DNA of 24,350 nucleotides, taken from NCBI GenBank assembly GCA_002320815.1, contig DCLA01000085.1, forward strand, positions 21,036 to 45,385, given 5' to 3'. The notes under the pieces are model-generated. The model was not told where the DNA came from. It did not search any database and was given only the letters and a program-made list of their open reading frames with translations. Below, piece by piece: positions 8,308-15,165 of this stretch. Made by a program: the position numbers and the translations under genes. How positions within the stretch are numbered: position 1 is the first letter of the stretch; every line of letters starts with the position of its first letter. Origin of the DNA: Myxococcales bacterium UBA1660 (GTDB lineage: Bacteria > Myxococcota_A > Polyangia > Polyangiales > Houyiibacteriaceae).

Positions 8308-9276
8308 GTGACCAGGACGAACCGGGGAAGAACGGTCCTACTCTGCCTCTGCGCGCTCGGCGCCTTCGCCGCCGGCTGCGGCGACGACGAGCCCATGGGC
8401 GAGCCCGACATGGGCACCACCGGGCCGATGGACCTCGGCGGCGAGGAGCCCGATCTCGCGCCCACCGAGCGCGACGCCTTCGTGCCGCCCGGCGGCGACC
8501 GCTTCGTCCTCGCCGCCGGCGACTGGACCCTGCCGGCGGGCACCGAGGGCTACCGCTGCGTCCGCGCGACCATCGACGAGACGATCTTCGTCCATGAGTT
8601 CTTCCCCATCGCGCCCCTCGGGACCCACCACACGGTGGTCACCTTCGACACCACGCCGTCGATCCCGGACGGCGTCGAGGAGTGCAACGCCACCACCAAC
8701 GCGCCGGACATGATCTACGGCTCCGGTGTGGGCACCGACCCGCTCACCCTGCCCGACGGCGTCGCGGTGAAGATCCCCGCGGGCTCGCAGATCCTGGTGA
8801 ACCTCCACCTCTTCAACGCCTCCGGCGAGGAGCTCACCGGCAACAGCGGCATCGAGGTGGTCACCTACGCCGAGGCGTCCGTGGAGCACGAGGCCGAGGT
8901 GCTCCTCGGCGGCCCCGTGGGCTTCTCCATCCCCGCCCGCACCGAGGGCCACGTGATCGACGGCGGCTGCACCATGCAGGACGACGTGACGATCTTCGGC
9001 ATGATGCCCCACATGCACGAGTACGGCGTCTACATGAGCGTCGAGGCCGAGGGGACCACCCTCTTCGACGGTCCGTACTCCTTCGACAACCAGAAGTACC
9101 GCATCTTCGACGAGCCCCTGCAGGTCTCCGCGGGCACCCGGGTCAACGTCGAGTGCACCTACGACAACCCGACCGACCGCTCGGTGGGCTTCGGCGACAG
9201 CACGCTCCAGGAGATGTGCTTCGCGTTGCTCTACCGCTACCCGGCGCTCGGCGACGGCGTCTTCTGCGCCTTCTGA
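8308..9276 (+). CDS. Lipoprotein with copper type II monooxygenase (PHM/DBM-like) fold
   Basis: 322 residues from a GTG preceded by AAGGAG at 7-nt spacing. A signal peptide with lipobox (ALGAFAAGC24) is followed by an acidic linker, then two jelly-roll halves resembling peptidylglycine alpha-hydroxylating monooxygenase. All copper ligands of that family can be matched: the HH pair (GTHHTVVTF, His107-108) and His167 (VNLHLFN) for the CuH site, and H235-x-H237 (MMPHMHEYG) plus Met303 (LQEMCFALLYRY) for the CuM site. The EMC-x4-Y context around the Met is strikingly like eukaryotic PHM. The length equals a PHM catalytic core. The inferred role is a periplasmic or surface-anchored copper-dependent oxygenase, or a copper-binding relative; the substrate is unknown. 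It is monocistronic, convergent with the DUF427 gene and separated from it by a strong hairpin. Confidence 0.85.
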   Translation: MTRTNRGRTVLLCLCALGAFAAGCGDDEPMGEPDMGTTGPMDLGGEEPDLAPTERDAFVPPGGDRFVLAAGDWTLPAGTEGYRCVRATIDETIFVHEFFPIAPLGTHHTVVTFDTTPSIPDGVEECNATTNAPDMIYGSGVGTDPLTLPDGVAVKIPAGSQILVNLHLFNASGEELTGNSGIEVVTYAEASVEHEAEVLLGGPVGFSIPARTEGHVIDGGCTMQDDVTIFGMMPHMHEYGVYMSVEAEGTTLFDGPYSFDNQKYRIFDEPLQVSAGTRVNVECTYDNPTDRSVGFGDSTLQEMCFALLYRYPALGDGVFCAF

Positions 9277-9284
9277 GGAACGAT

Positions 9285-9306
9285 GGGGCCGGAGCCTTCC
9301 GGCCCC
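9285..9306. terminator. Bidirectional terminator hairpin
   Basis: A 9-bp perfect stem (GGGGCCGGA at 9285-9293 with TCCGGCCCC at 9298-9306) with a 4-nt loop lies 8 bases after the stop of the copper-monooxygenase-like gene, in the gap before the convergent DUF427 gene. There is no clear U-tract on either strand, but location and stability fit a shared terminator. Confidence 0.65.
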
Positions 9307-9337
9307 GCGTTCACCGGGCTCGCTCCCCCGGTCCGGC

Positions 9338-9826
9338 TCACCAGCCCATGGTGCCCGGGCCGCCCTTGAAGGGGCCCACCACGTCCCCGGTGATCCAGCC
9401 GCCGTAGAAGCGGCCCTCCTGGGGCGTCACCCGCTCGTCGTCGACGTAGCAGGCGTCGACGCGCCCGGCGTAGAAGGCCAGGTGGTCCCGGAGGGCCCCG
9501 TAGGCGCCGGTCGGGTCCGGATAGGACCAGGCCACCTGGGCGAAGCGTCGCCCCTCGACCACCAGGTCCCAGTAGCGGGCGACGCCCTTGAACTCGCAGT
9601 AGCTCTCGCCCCGGGCGGCCTCGAAGAGGTCCATGCGCACGTCGTCCGGCGGCAGGTACCAGCCCGGCGGGTGCGAGGTCTCGAGGAGACGGAGGGCCCG
9701 GGTGGTGTCGGCCACGGTGACCCCGGCGGCCACCACGCGAACCCGCCGCGAGCTCGATTCGAGTCGCGGCGGTCGCGGGAAGTCCCATACGGATTGCTGA
9801 CCGGGCCCGGGAGCGATGCGCTGCAT
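9338..9826 (-). CDS. DUF427 domain protein
   Basis: A 162-residue soluble protein. The family signature is clear: a short beta-rich region around VRVVAAGVTVADTTRALRLLETSHPPGWYLP, then DVRMDLFE, CEFKGVARYWDLV (the FKG-x-A-x-YW core) and FAQVAWSYPDP, ending with DGRFYGGW-like residues. DUF427 proteins are small and widespread in actinobacteria, cyanobacteria and proteobacteria, and have no firmly established activity. The ATG at 9826 has AGGA 7 nt upstream. It lies 43 nt after the stop of the same-strand lipoprotein gene, so the two may form an operon. Confidence 0.85.
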   Translation of the reverse strand: MQRIAPGPGQQSVWDFPRPPRLESSSRRVRVVAAGVTVADTTRALRLLETSHPPGWYLPPDDVRMDLFEAARGESYCEFKGVARYWDLVVEGRRFAQVAWSYPDPTGAYGALRDHLAFYAGRVDACYVDDERVTPQEGRFYGGWITGDVVGPFKGGPGTMGW

Positions 9827-9869
9827 GCCCCGGTCCTGGGGTCGGCCCGGTCTGCCGTCACGGCGGCGT

Positions 9870-10985
9870 TCAGCGGCCCGGGCAGGGGAAGGGGCTGTTG
9901 GTGCCGGTTCCCATGGTCAGCCCCGGGACCCACCCCGCCCGATCGGTGCGGGCCTGTTGGGTGAAGCTCTGCTCGTACACGCGGCAGAGGCCGCTCTCAC
10001 GACCCTTCACCACCACCATGGCCTGGACGGTCCGTTCGATGGGCCGGTTGGTGATGCGGTTGGTGCGCACGTTCCAGTCCTCGCTCACGACCGAGGCATC
10101 GACGAACTCCTCGTTCCGCCAGGCGGCCTCCACCGTCTCGCGGATGGACCCCTGGAGCGCGCGGTTCTCCCGATGGTTCGGGCTCTGGAGCCGGAGCCGC
10201 GCCCCGGCGATCGTGCGCCGGAGCTGACCGGGGCCGACCTGCAGGGTGAGCTCGCCCTGAGCCACGGTCTCGCGGATCATGTCGTAGCCGCGCTCGCCGC
10301 GGCCGTAGCACTCGGCGATGGCCTCGAAGCGGATGGTGTTGTCGCCCTCCTGGAGCCGCGGGAGCACCCCGGCGACGAACTGGTAGCGCACCAGGTTGCG
10401 GTCCTCGGGCGCCGTCAGCGGACCCTCGGTGAGCGAGCGCTCCGGAGCGTTCTCGGGCGCGTAGACCATCCACTCCTGGAAATCGTTCTCGTGCATCCGG
10501 TTGGCCTCGAGGTAGACGGCGTCCTCGCCCACGGTGACCCTCAGCAGCCGCCGGTGTTCCCGCTGGCAGTCGTAGCCGCGGGCGCGCACCGCGTTGGCCA
10601 TGGAGTCGGCCAGGAAGACCCGCGCGTGGATGGGGGAGTTCACCGGCAGGGTGTCGACGAAGGCGTCGGTGGAGGTGGGCGCCTTGGGCACGGGCTCGGC
10701 GGAGAAGACGATGCGGCCGCCGAGCTGCTCGTGGAGCGGCCCGGAGAAGTCGTCGTGGGGCAGGGGCGGGAGCGCGGCGGGTTCCGCTTCGGCGCCGGCG
10801 GTCTCGTTCGCCACGGCGGTCTGGGTCGCCTCCTCGCCCGAGCCCGAGTCGGTGGTGCCGCCGTCGTCGGAGCTCGAGGCGGAGGCGGTCTCGCCGTCGT
10901 CGCCCCGGATACGGCTCACGAGGGAGCAGCCGGAGAGAAGGATGAGTGCAGCGCAGAACGTGCTGGCGCCGGATCGGAGAATCAT
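9870..10985 (-). CDS. Lipoprotein of unknown function
   Basis: 371 residues. A signal peptide with lipobox (FCAALILLSGC20) is followed by a long low-complexity acidic Ser/Thr/Glu/Ala linker (about residues 28-70), typical of surface-tethered myxobacterial lipoproteins. The remaining 300 residues form a globular domain I do not recognise. It contains repeated segments such as RVFLADSMANAVRARGYDC and IRFEAIAECYGRGERGYDM, and a C-terminal stretch reading like a variant NTF2/basic beta domain (EEFVDASVVSEDWNVRTNRITNRPIERTVQAMVVVK), with Cys residues late in the protein. The second half resembles lipoproteins that carry two similar beta modules, but I cannot name a family. The ATG has GAGGA 4 nt upstream. 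The leader carries a perfect 8-5-8 inverted repeat. Confidence 0.8.
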   Translation of the reverse strand: MILRSGASTFCAALILLSGCSLVSRIRGDDGETASASSSDDGGTTDSGSGEEATQTAVANETAGAEAEPAALPPLPHDDFSGPLHEQLGGRIVFSAEPVPKAPTSTDAFVDTLPVNSPIHARVFLADSMANAVRARGYDCQREHRRLLRVTVGEDAVYLEANRMHENDFQEWMVYAPENAPERSLTEGPLTAPEDRNLVRYQFVAGVLPRLQEGDNTIRFEAIAECYGRGERGYDMIRETVAQGELTLQVGPGQLRRTIAGARLRLQSPNHRENRALQGSIRETVEAAWRNEEFVDASVVSEDWNVRTNRITNRPIERTVQAMVVVKGRESGLCRVYEQSFTQQARTDRAGWVPGLTMGTGTNSPFPCPGR

Positions 10986-11005
10986 GGGGTCCTCGGTGTG
11001 TCCAT

Positions 11006-11026
11006 CGACCCGGGACGTCCGGGTCG
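11006..11026. promoter_or_regulatory. Inverted repeat (8-5-8), possible operator
   Basis: CGACCCGG (11006-11013) and CCGGGTCG (11019-11026) are perfect arms around GACGT, within the 141-bp gap between the divergent lipoprotein and rnd genes. It lies 20-40 nt upstream of the lipoprotein ATG. It could be an operator or a leader hairpin. A second, shorter inverted repeat (TCGGTC/GACCGA, 11069-11083) lies nearer rnd. Confidence 0.4.
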
Positions 11027-11110
11027 CCCTCTCCTACGAAGCGGGGCCGTCACGCTCCCTCGCCCGAATCGGTCACCGACCGACGGGCCTCGCCGCGCGG
11101 GGCCCGCATC

Positions 11111-11116
11111 TGCTAC
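11111..11116 (+). promoter_or_regulatory. TGCTAC -10-like box before rnd
   Basis: TGCTAC lies 10 nt before the rnd GTG, and no Shine-Dalgarno is visible. The same box recurs at similar spacing before other genes in this window, which supports a -10 element with leaderless or near-leaderless initiation. No good -35 match is seen. Confidence 0.45.
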
Positions 11117-11126
11117 CCCGTGCGCC

Positions 11127-12290
11127 GTGGACGAAACGAACACCGACGCCTCCCTCGTCGAGACGCCCGAGGCGCTCGAGGCCCTGGCCACGCGCTGGCA
11201 CGACGAGGGCGAGCTGGCCTTCGACCTGGAGGGCGACGGGCTCTACCGCTATCGCTCGCAGCTCTGCGCGGTCCAGCTGGCGACGCGCGCGGGCGACATC
11301 GCCATCCTCGATACCCTCGCGGCGACCCACCGCGCGCCCCTGGCGCGGCTCCTCGGACCGGAGGGCCCGCGGAAGACCGTCCACGACGTCTCCTACGACG
11401 GCCGCCTCCTGGCGGAGAACGACATCCTCCTGGGCAACGTCTTCGACACCTCGGTGGCCGCCCGCTTCCTCGACGAGCCGGCGACCGGGCTCTCGTCGCT
11501 GGTGGCCAAGTACCTCGACGTGACCCTGCCCAAGGGCAAGCAGAAGGCCAACTGGGGCAAGCGCCCCTTCGGCCCCGACGACCTCGGCTACCTGGCCGCC
11601 GACGTGCGCCATCTGCTCGAGCTCGGTGACCGGCTGGAGGCCGCGGTGGAGGCCGCGGGGATCACCCCCGAAGTGCGCGCGGAGACCGACTACCTCCTCC
11701 ACCGTGCGCTGACCGACGAGCCGGACACCCGGCCGCCGTGGGTGCGCATCAAGGGCCGCGACGACCTCGACGACGTCGGCCTCGCCATCCTCCGCGAGGT
11801 GGCTCAGGTGCGCGAGGACGCCGCCGCGTCGGCGGACGTCCCGCCCTTCACCATCATCGGGAATCGGGAGCTCCTCGAGATGGCCCAGCGGCGTCCGACC
11901 TCGCGCTCGGAGCTGAGCCGGATCCGCGCGACCGGCCGGGGGCGCGCGCGCCGCTACGGCCGCGACTTCATCGACGCCGTGGTGCGCGGTCAGAAGGCCG
12001 GGCAGGTGCCCGCCGACGAGCTGGCCGAGGCCTTCCCCGAGCCGCCGCCTCGCGAAGAGCGGGAGCTCCGGCAGAAGCTGCGCAAGAAGCTCTCGACCTG
12101 GCGCAAGGCCGAGGCGGCGAAGCGCGAGGTGAACTCCCAGGTCGTGCTGCCGGGCCACTGCCTCGAGGCGCTCACCAGCGTCCAGGCGAGCCGCCCGGAG
12201 GACCTGGCGGCCATCCCCGGCTTCGGCGAGTTCCGGGTGGAGCGCTACGGCGAGGAGCTGATGCGCTTGCTCTCCAAGGCTGGCCGCTGA
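11127..12290 (+). CDS. rnd: Ribonuclease D
   Basis: 387 residues from the GTG at 11127, the first start that gives a normal RNase D N-terminus. It is a 3'-5' exoribonuclease that trims tRNA and other structured RNA precursors. The DEDDy exonuclease residues are visible: Exo I FDLEGDG (Asp33, Glu35), Exo II VHDVSYDGRLL (Asp91) and Exo III YLAADVRHLL (Tyr155, Asp159). The typical FDTSVAARFL, LSSLVAKYL and ANWGKRPF segments lie between them. The C-terminal half holds two HRDC modules (about 200-295 and 318-385), as in E. coli RNase D (375 aa). A small membrane-protein gene follows after 31 nt. Confidence 0.95.
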   Translation: MDETNTDASLVETPEALEALATRWHDEGELAFDLEGDGLYRYRSQLCAVQLATRAGDIAILDTLAATHRAPLARLLGPEGPRKTVHDVSYDGRLLAENDILLGNVFDTSVAARFLDEPATGLSSLVAKYLDVTLPKGKQKANWGKRPFGPDDLGYLAADVRHLLELGDRLEAAVEAAGITPEVRAETDYLLHRALTDEPDTRPPWVRIKGRDDLDDVGLAILREVAQVREDAAASADVPPFTIIGNRELLEMAQRRPTSRSELSRIRATGRGRARRYGRDFIDAVVRGQKAGQVPADELAEAFPEPPPREERELRQKLRKKLSTWRKAEAAKREVNSQVVLPGHCLEALTSVQASRPEDLAAIPGFGEFRVERYGEELMRLLSKAGR

Positions 12291-12293
12291 GAA

Positions 12294-12313
12294 CCTCGGG
12301 GTCCAACCCGAGG
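12294..12313 (+). promoter_or_regulatory. Hairpin between rnd and the small membrane gene, overlapping its Shine-Dalgarno
   Basis: CCTCGGG (12294-12300) and CCCGAGG (12307-12313) form a 7-bp stem with a 6-nt loop, 3 nt after the rnd stop. The right arm contains the GAGGA that is the only Shine-Dalgarno for the ATG at 12322. The hairpin may terminate rnd transcription or mask translation of the downstream gene. Confidence 0.5.
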
Positions 12314-12321
12314 ACCCCCCC

Positions 12322-12504
12322 ATGAACCCCTTCTACGTCACCGCCCCGCTCCTCATCGTCTCCCTGCTCCAGCTCTTCGTGCTCTGGGGCATGCGCCTCT
12401 CCATCGAGCGCATCGAGAAGAAGCTCACCGGCGCCGACGGCACCCTGAGCAGCGGGCCGACCCGCCGCCCGGGCGCCAAGAGCGACGCGCCGCCCGCGCC
12501 CTGA
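12322..12504 (+). CDS. Small single-pass membrane protein
   Basis: 60 residues. One hydrophobic helix (about residues 4-25, YVTAPLLIVSLLQLFVLWGM) is followed by a charged stretch (RLSIERIEKKL) and a Pro/Ala/Arg-rich tail. The helix plus short amphipathic helix resembles small membrane-anchored assembly or regulatory peptides, but no function can be assigned. GAGGA lies 7 nt before the ATG and the gene is only 31 nt after rnd, so it is probably in the same transcript. It ends 6 nt before the stop of the convergent gene. Confidence 0.65.
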   Translation: MNPFYVTAPLLIVSLLQLFVLWGMRLSIERIEKKLTGADGTLSSGPTRRPGAKSDAPPAP

Positions 12505-12510
12505 GGCGCG

Positions 12511-13074
12511 CTACGAGTGGCAGAGAATGGATTCCGCGTGGGCCGCGAAGAGCGTCCCCGCGAGGGCTCCGCCGTGGATCGTGGCCAGCGCCGAGAAGAG
12601 CAGGATCCGCCGCCCCCGCCGGGGAGGTCGCCGGGTCCGCTCCCGGCCGCCGAGGGCCAGCCGCACCAGCCCCGCGGTCACCGCGGCCACCCCCACCGCC
12701 AGGAACGTCGCCGTCGACACCAGGAGAGGGTCCGGCCCGGTCGGCGCGGGGGAGTCGGAGTGACACTCGTACCTCGCCAACGGCAACAGCCCGCCGGCGC
12801 TCACCACCGTCGAGCCGCCCAAGGCCAGGAGCCAGCCGACCTCCGGCGTCGTCTGACGATAGGTCGGCGGCGGCGGTCGGCTCGGCGGTCGCTCCCAATC
12901 CGCCGGCGGCGCCGCGCGCGCCACCGCCTCCGGCGAGAGCCGCGGCTGGGCCTCGGTCACGCCCGCGCCGAGGAGCACGAGGAGCACCACGGTGGGCGCC
13001 AGCGGCACGCCCCGCGTGAGCCCCCGACCACGGATCGAGGGGAAGAAGGCGTGATCCTGGGTTCCGAACACCAT
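12511..13074 (-). CDS. Membrane protein of unknown function
   Basis: 187 residues. The ATG at 13074 is preferred because it keeps Arg16, Arg18 and Arg21 just before the signal-type hydrophobic core (PTVVLLVLLGAGVTEAQ). A GTG at 13008 would leave no positive charges there. A Pro-rich stretch (about 60-72) comes next, then three likely membrane helices: about 78-100, 116-141 and 156-178, the last two separated by an Arg-rich loop (RERTRRPPRRGRR). Single Cys residues flank the helices (Cys104 and Cys185). I recognise no family. It starts 49 nt after the stop of the lipoprotein gene upstream, on the same strand, and may be co-transcribed with it. Confidence 0.6.
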   Translation of the reverse strand: MVFGTQDHAFFPSIRGRGLTRGVPLAPTVVLLVLLGAGVTEAQPRLSPEAVARAAPPADWERPPSRPPPPTYRQTTPEVGWLLALGGSTVVSAGGLLPLARYECHSDSPAPTGPDPLLVSTATFLAVGVAAVTAGLVRLALGGRERTRRPPRRGRRILLFSALATIHGGALAGTLFAAHAESILCHS

Positions 13075-13122
13075 GGGCCGGAGCAGAGCAAGCGACGTGC
13101 CCGCTCCACTCCGCCCGAGCGG

Positions 13123-13788
13123 TCACTCGGTGTCGAGGGAGTCGCAGTGGAGCGCGACGAACGTGCCCATCGCGGTCCCCTCGTCGAAGGTGATGTCGAA
13201 CGTCACCGTCGCTTCTTCCGCGGAGATCGCGAGAACCTCCACCGTCGCATCGGTGGCCATCGCCGGCGCGAAACCTTCCAGGAACGTCCCCTCGAAGTCG
13301 AAGAAGTTCGCCCGGATTCCATCGGCGAAGGTGCCGGTCCCGACGACCCGCCCCGGGAAGCCGTCAACGGTGATGATCTGGTTGGGGACCGGGGCGGTCT
13401 CCGAGGGACAGGAGTCGTCGCCGCCGCGCGAGAGCTCGAAGTACAGCACCTCCGCGCCGTCGTTGACGCCGCGACCGAAGAACATGCGGTCGAGGTCGAC
13501 CGTGGTCCCGCCGTAGGACAGGGTCCCGCCGGTCGTGATCCCTCCGTCGGCCATGCCGGCGTCCATCTCGGAGCCGGCGTCCTCGTCGGCCCCGGCGTCC
13601 ATCTCGGAGCCGGCGTCCTCATCGGTCCCGGCGTCCGTCTCGGAGCCGGCGTCCTCGTCGGTCCCGGCGTCCATCTCGACGCCGCTGTCCACGCCCGTGG
13701 AGGCGTCGAGGTCCGTGGAATCATCGTCGCCGCAAGCCAGGGCGAGAACGGGGAAGAGAAGCGGGAGAAGAGTTCGTGCGAAACGCAT
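13123..13788 (-). CDS. Lipoprotein with Asp-rich tandem-repeat spacer
   Basis: 221 residues. A signal peptide with lipobox (LLFPVLALAC19) is followed by GDDD and an acidic spacer built from three 12-residue units of the DAGTDEDAGSEM type, encoded by 36-bp repeats. The C-terminal domain (about residues 84-221) is beta-rich, with two Cys residues (SCPSE and LHCDS) that could form a disulfide. It reads TLSYGGTTVDLDRMFFGRG and VEVLAISAEEATVTFDITFDEGTAMGTFVALHC, and I cannot assign a family. It is probably a surface-exposed binding domain held off the membrane by the spacer. A TGCTAC box lies 9 nt upstream of the ATG. The gene starts 37 nt after the MopE-like gene, on the same strand. Confidence 0.8.
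   Translation of the reverse strand: MRFARTLLPLLFPVLALACGDDDSTDLDASTGVDSGVEMDAGTDEDAGSETDAGTDEDAGSEMDAGADEDAGSEMDAGMADGGITTGGTLSYGGTTVDLDRMFFGRGVNDGAEVLYFELSRGGDDSCPSETAPVPNQIITVDGFPGRVVGTGTFADGIRANFFDFEGTFLEGFAPAMATDATVEVLAISAEEATVTFDITFDEGTAMGTFVALHCDSLDTE
13561..13668 (-). repeat. Three 36-bp tandem repeats
   Basis: Units at 13561-13596, 13597-13632 and 13633-13668 are near-identical, differing at only a few bases each. A partial fourth unit follows (13669-13680). They encode a 12-residue Asp/Glu-rich unit in the lipoprotein spacer. The period is a multiple of three, so copy-number change would alter spacer length without a frameshift. This is a coding minisatellite, not a CRISPR array. 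Confidence 0.92.
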
Positions 13789-13797
13789 CCGGCCCTC

Positions 13798-13803
13798 GTA
13801 GCA
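13798..13803 (-). promoter_or_regulatory. TGCTAC -10-like box
   Basis: On the minus strand TGCTAC lies 9 nt before the ATG at 13788, in the 37-nt gap after the MopE-like gene. A GAGGG Shine-Dalgarno-like stretch also lies between the box and the ATG, so this start is less clearly leaderless than the others. Confidence 0.35.
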
Positions 13804-13825
13804 GGAACTGCGACCGGGCGCTCAT

Positions 13826-15082
13826 TCATCGACAGAGCAGGATCGCCTCGTCTTCGGTACCCGCGCAGGAACCGCGCGTGATGGGCCCAGTGCCCGGCAC
13901 GCAATCGCAGAGGGTATGCGGGACGGGGTCTCCGCAGTCGCTCGGCTCCCCGGGAGCGGTGGGGCCCGAGCCGATGCACTGCCCGGGGGCACCGTCCGGG
14001 AAGCAGACGCCCGCCCCAGAGGTGTTCTGGCAGCGATCGAACGAGGGCGTGGGATCGATCGTCCCGCTACAATCGTAGTCGAAGCTGGGGACCACGACAT
14101 CGGTGGAGCAGATCCAGTAGCGGTTGGTGATCCGGAAGAGGCGACCGCCCTCGTACGAGCGCGGACACCAAGGCACCTCGAAGTAGGTCGTCTGACCGGC
14201 GAAGACCTGCTCGTGGTCGTCCATGCAGTCGTTCTTGGGGAACCCGCCGGTGCAGGGGGCATCGGGCGCCGCGTGCTCGTCGCCGTCGGCGTCCTCGGCT
14301 TCGATCGGCGTCATCGCAGCCCCGTCGGGGCAGCCGTTGGCGAAGCCGTCGCAGCGCTCCGGCGCTCCCGGGTAGAAATCGCCGCCCGCCGCGGCGGGGT
14401 CGTCGTTGCAATCGATCGCTCCCTCGACGGGCTCGGTCTCGGTCCAGCCGGTGGGGCACGAGCAATCGTTCATGGTCGCGGCGTCGGCGGCCGCGAAGCC
14501 GTCCCCGTCGGCGTCCGCGTAGCAGGTGCGGACGACGCCCTCGTCCACCGACCCGTCGCAGTCGTTGTCGATGGCGTCCCCGCAGACCTCGGGGACCGAG
14601 GGGTTGGTGCCCGGGAGGTTGTCGTCGCAGTCGGAGCCGCAATTGGTGCCGTTGCAGCAGAGCGCGTCGGGGTAGCCGTCGGCGTCCTGGTCCCGGAACC
14701 CGAAGGTCGTCGGGTCGCAGTCTTCGTCGACGCCGTCGACATCGCAGATCTCGGCGTTGCCCGGGTACCTCTCACCGTCGGCGTCGTCGCAGTCGTCGCC
14801 GCCGCAAGCGATGTCCCGGCGTCCGTCACCGTCGGCGTCCGCGCAGCCCGTGTCCTCGCAGGTCTGGGTGGCCTCGAGGCACCTCGCACCGGCGCACGGA
14901 GCGAGGCCGGCGGTGCAGCGGCCCGCGTCACAGGACTCTTCACCGGTGCAGAAGAGGCCGTCCGAGCAGTCTGCATCGGACTCGCATGCCGATCCCCCGC
15001 CATCGGGATCGACCGGGCCGGGGTCGGGATCGCCACACGCCACGAAAGGGATCGAGAGAATCAAGGCCAAGCCGAAGCGCAT
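13826..15082 (-). CDS. MopE-like metal-binding repeat lipoprotein
   Basis: 418 residues. A signal peptide with lipobox (LILSIPFVAC16) leads to a Cys-rich segment (about 32-80) and then several MopE-type putative metal-binding motifs: DDCDDADGERYPGNAEICD (about 96-114), SDCDDNLPGTNPSVPEVC followed by DNDCDGSVDEG (150-182), and IDCNDDPAAAGGDFYPGAPERCDG (223-246). Several DADGDG calcium-like loops are interspersed. The MopE family is named after the surface copper-binding protein of Methylococcus. In myxobacteria many lipoproteins carry the repeat and the ligand is usually unknown. The C-terminal 150 residues hold further Cys pairs. The ATG has no Shine-Dalgarno; GGCTAG lies 9 nt upstream. Confidence 0.88.
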   Translation of the reverse strand: MRFGLALILSIPFVACGDPDPGPVDPDGGGSACESDADCSDGLFCTGEESCDAGRCTAGLAPCAGARCLEATQTCEDTGCADADGDGRRDIACGGDDCDDADGERYPGNAEICDVDGVDEDCDPTTFGFRDQDADGYPDALCCNGTNCGSDCDDNLPGTNPSVPEVCGDAIDNDCDGSVDEGVVRTCYADADGDGFAAADAATMNDCSCPTGWTETEPVEGAIDCNDDPAAAGGDFYPGAPERCDGFANGCPDGAAMTPIEAEDADGDEHAAPDAPCTGGFPKNDCMDDHEQVFAGQTTYFEVPWCPRSYEGGRLFRITNRYWICSTDVVVPSFDYDCSGTIDPTPSFDRCQNTSGAGVCFPDGAPGQCIGSGPTAPGEPSDCGDPVPHTLCDCVPGTGPITRGSCAGTEDEAILLCR

Positions 15083-15091
15083 GACTCGACC

Positions 15092-15097
15092 CTAGCC
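15092..15097 (-). promoter_or_regulatory. GGCTAG -10-like box
   Basis: On the minus strand GGCTAGGGT lies 9 nt before the ATG of the MopE-like gene, with no Shine-Dalgarno between. It is a variant of the recurrent TGCTAC box, and TAGGGT also fits a TAnnnT -10. Confidence 0.35.
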
Positions 15098-15165
15098 TCG
15101 ATGGCACTGGGTGACTAGCGACTCTCGGACCCGCTGGACGCGCAGGTCCTACGATGGGGAGGTGC

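Noticed and set aside
5411..8311. 966-residue open frame on the plus strand
   Set aside because: It lies wholly antisense to gyrB, whose motifs are unambiguous. The product is His/Val/Glu-rich as expected for a reverse-strand shadow.
13561..13680. Possible CRISPR array from evenly spaced 36-bp repeats
   Set aside because: The units abut with no spacers and encode an in-frame 12-residue repeat, and no cas genes are present.
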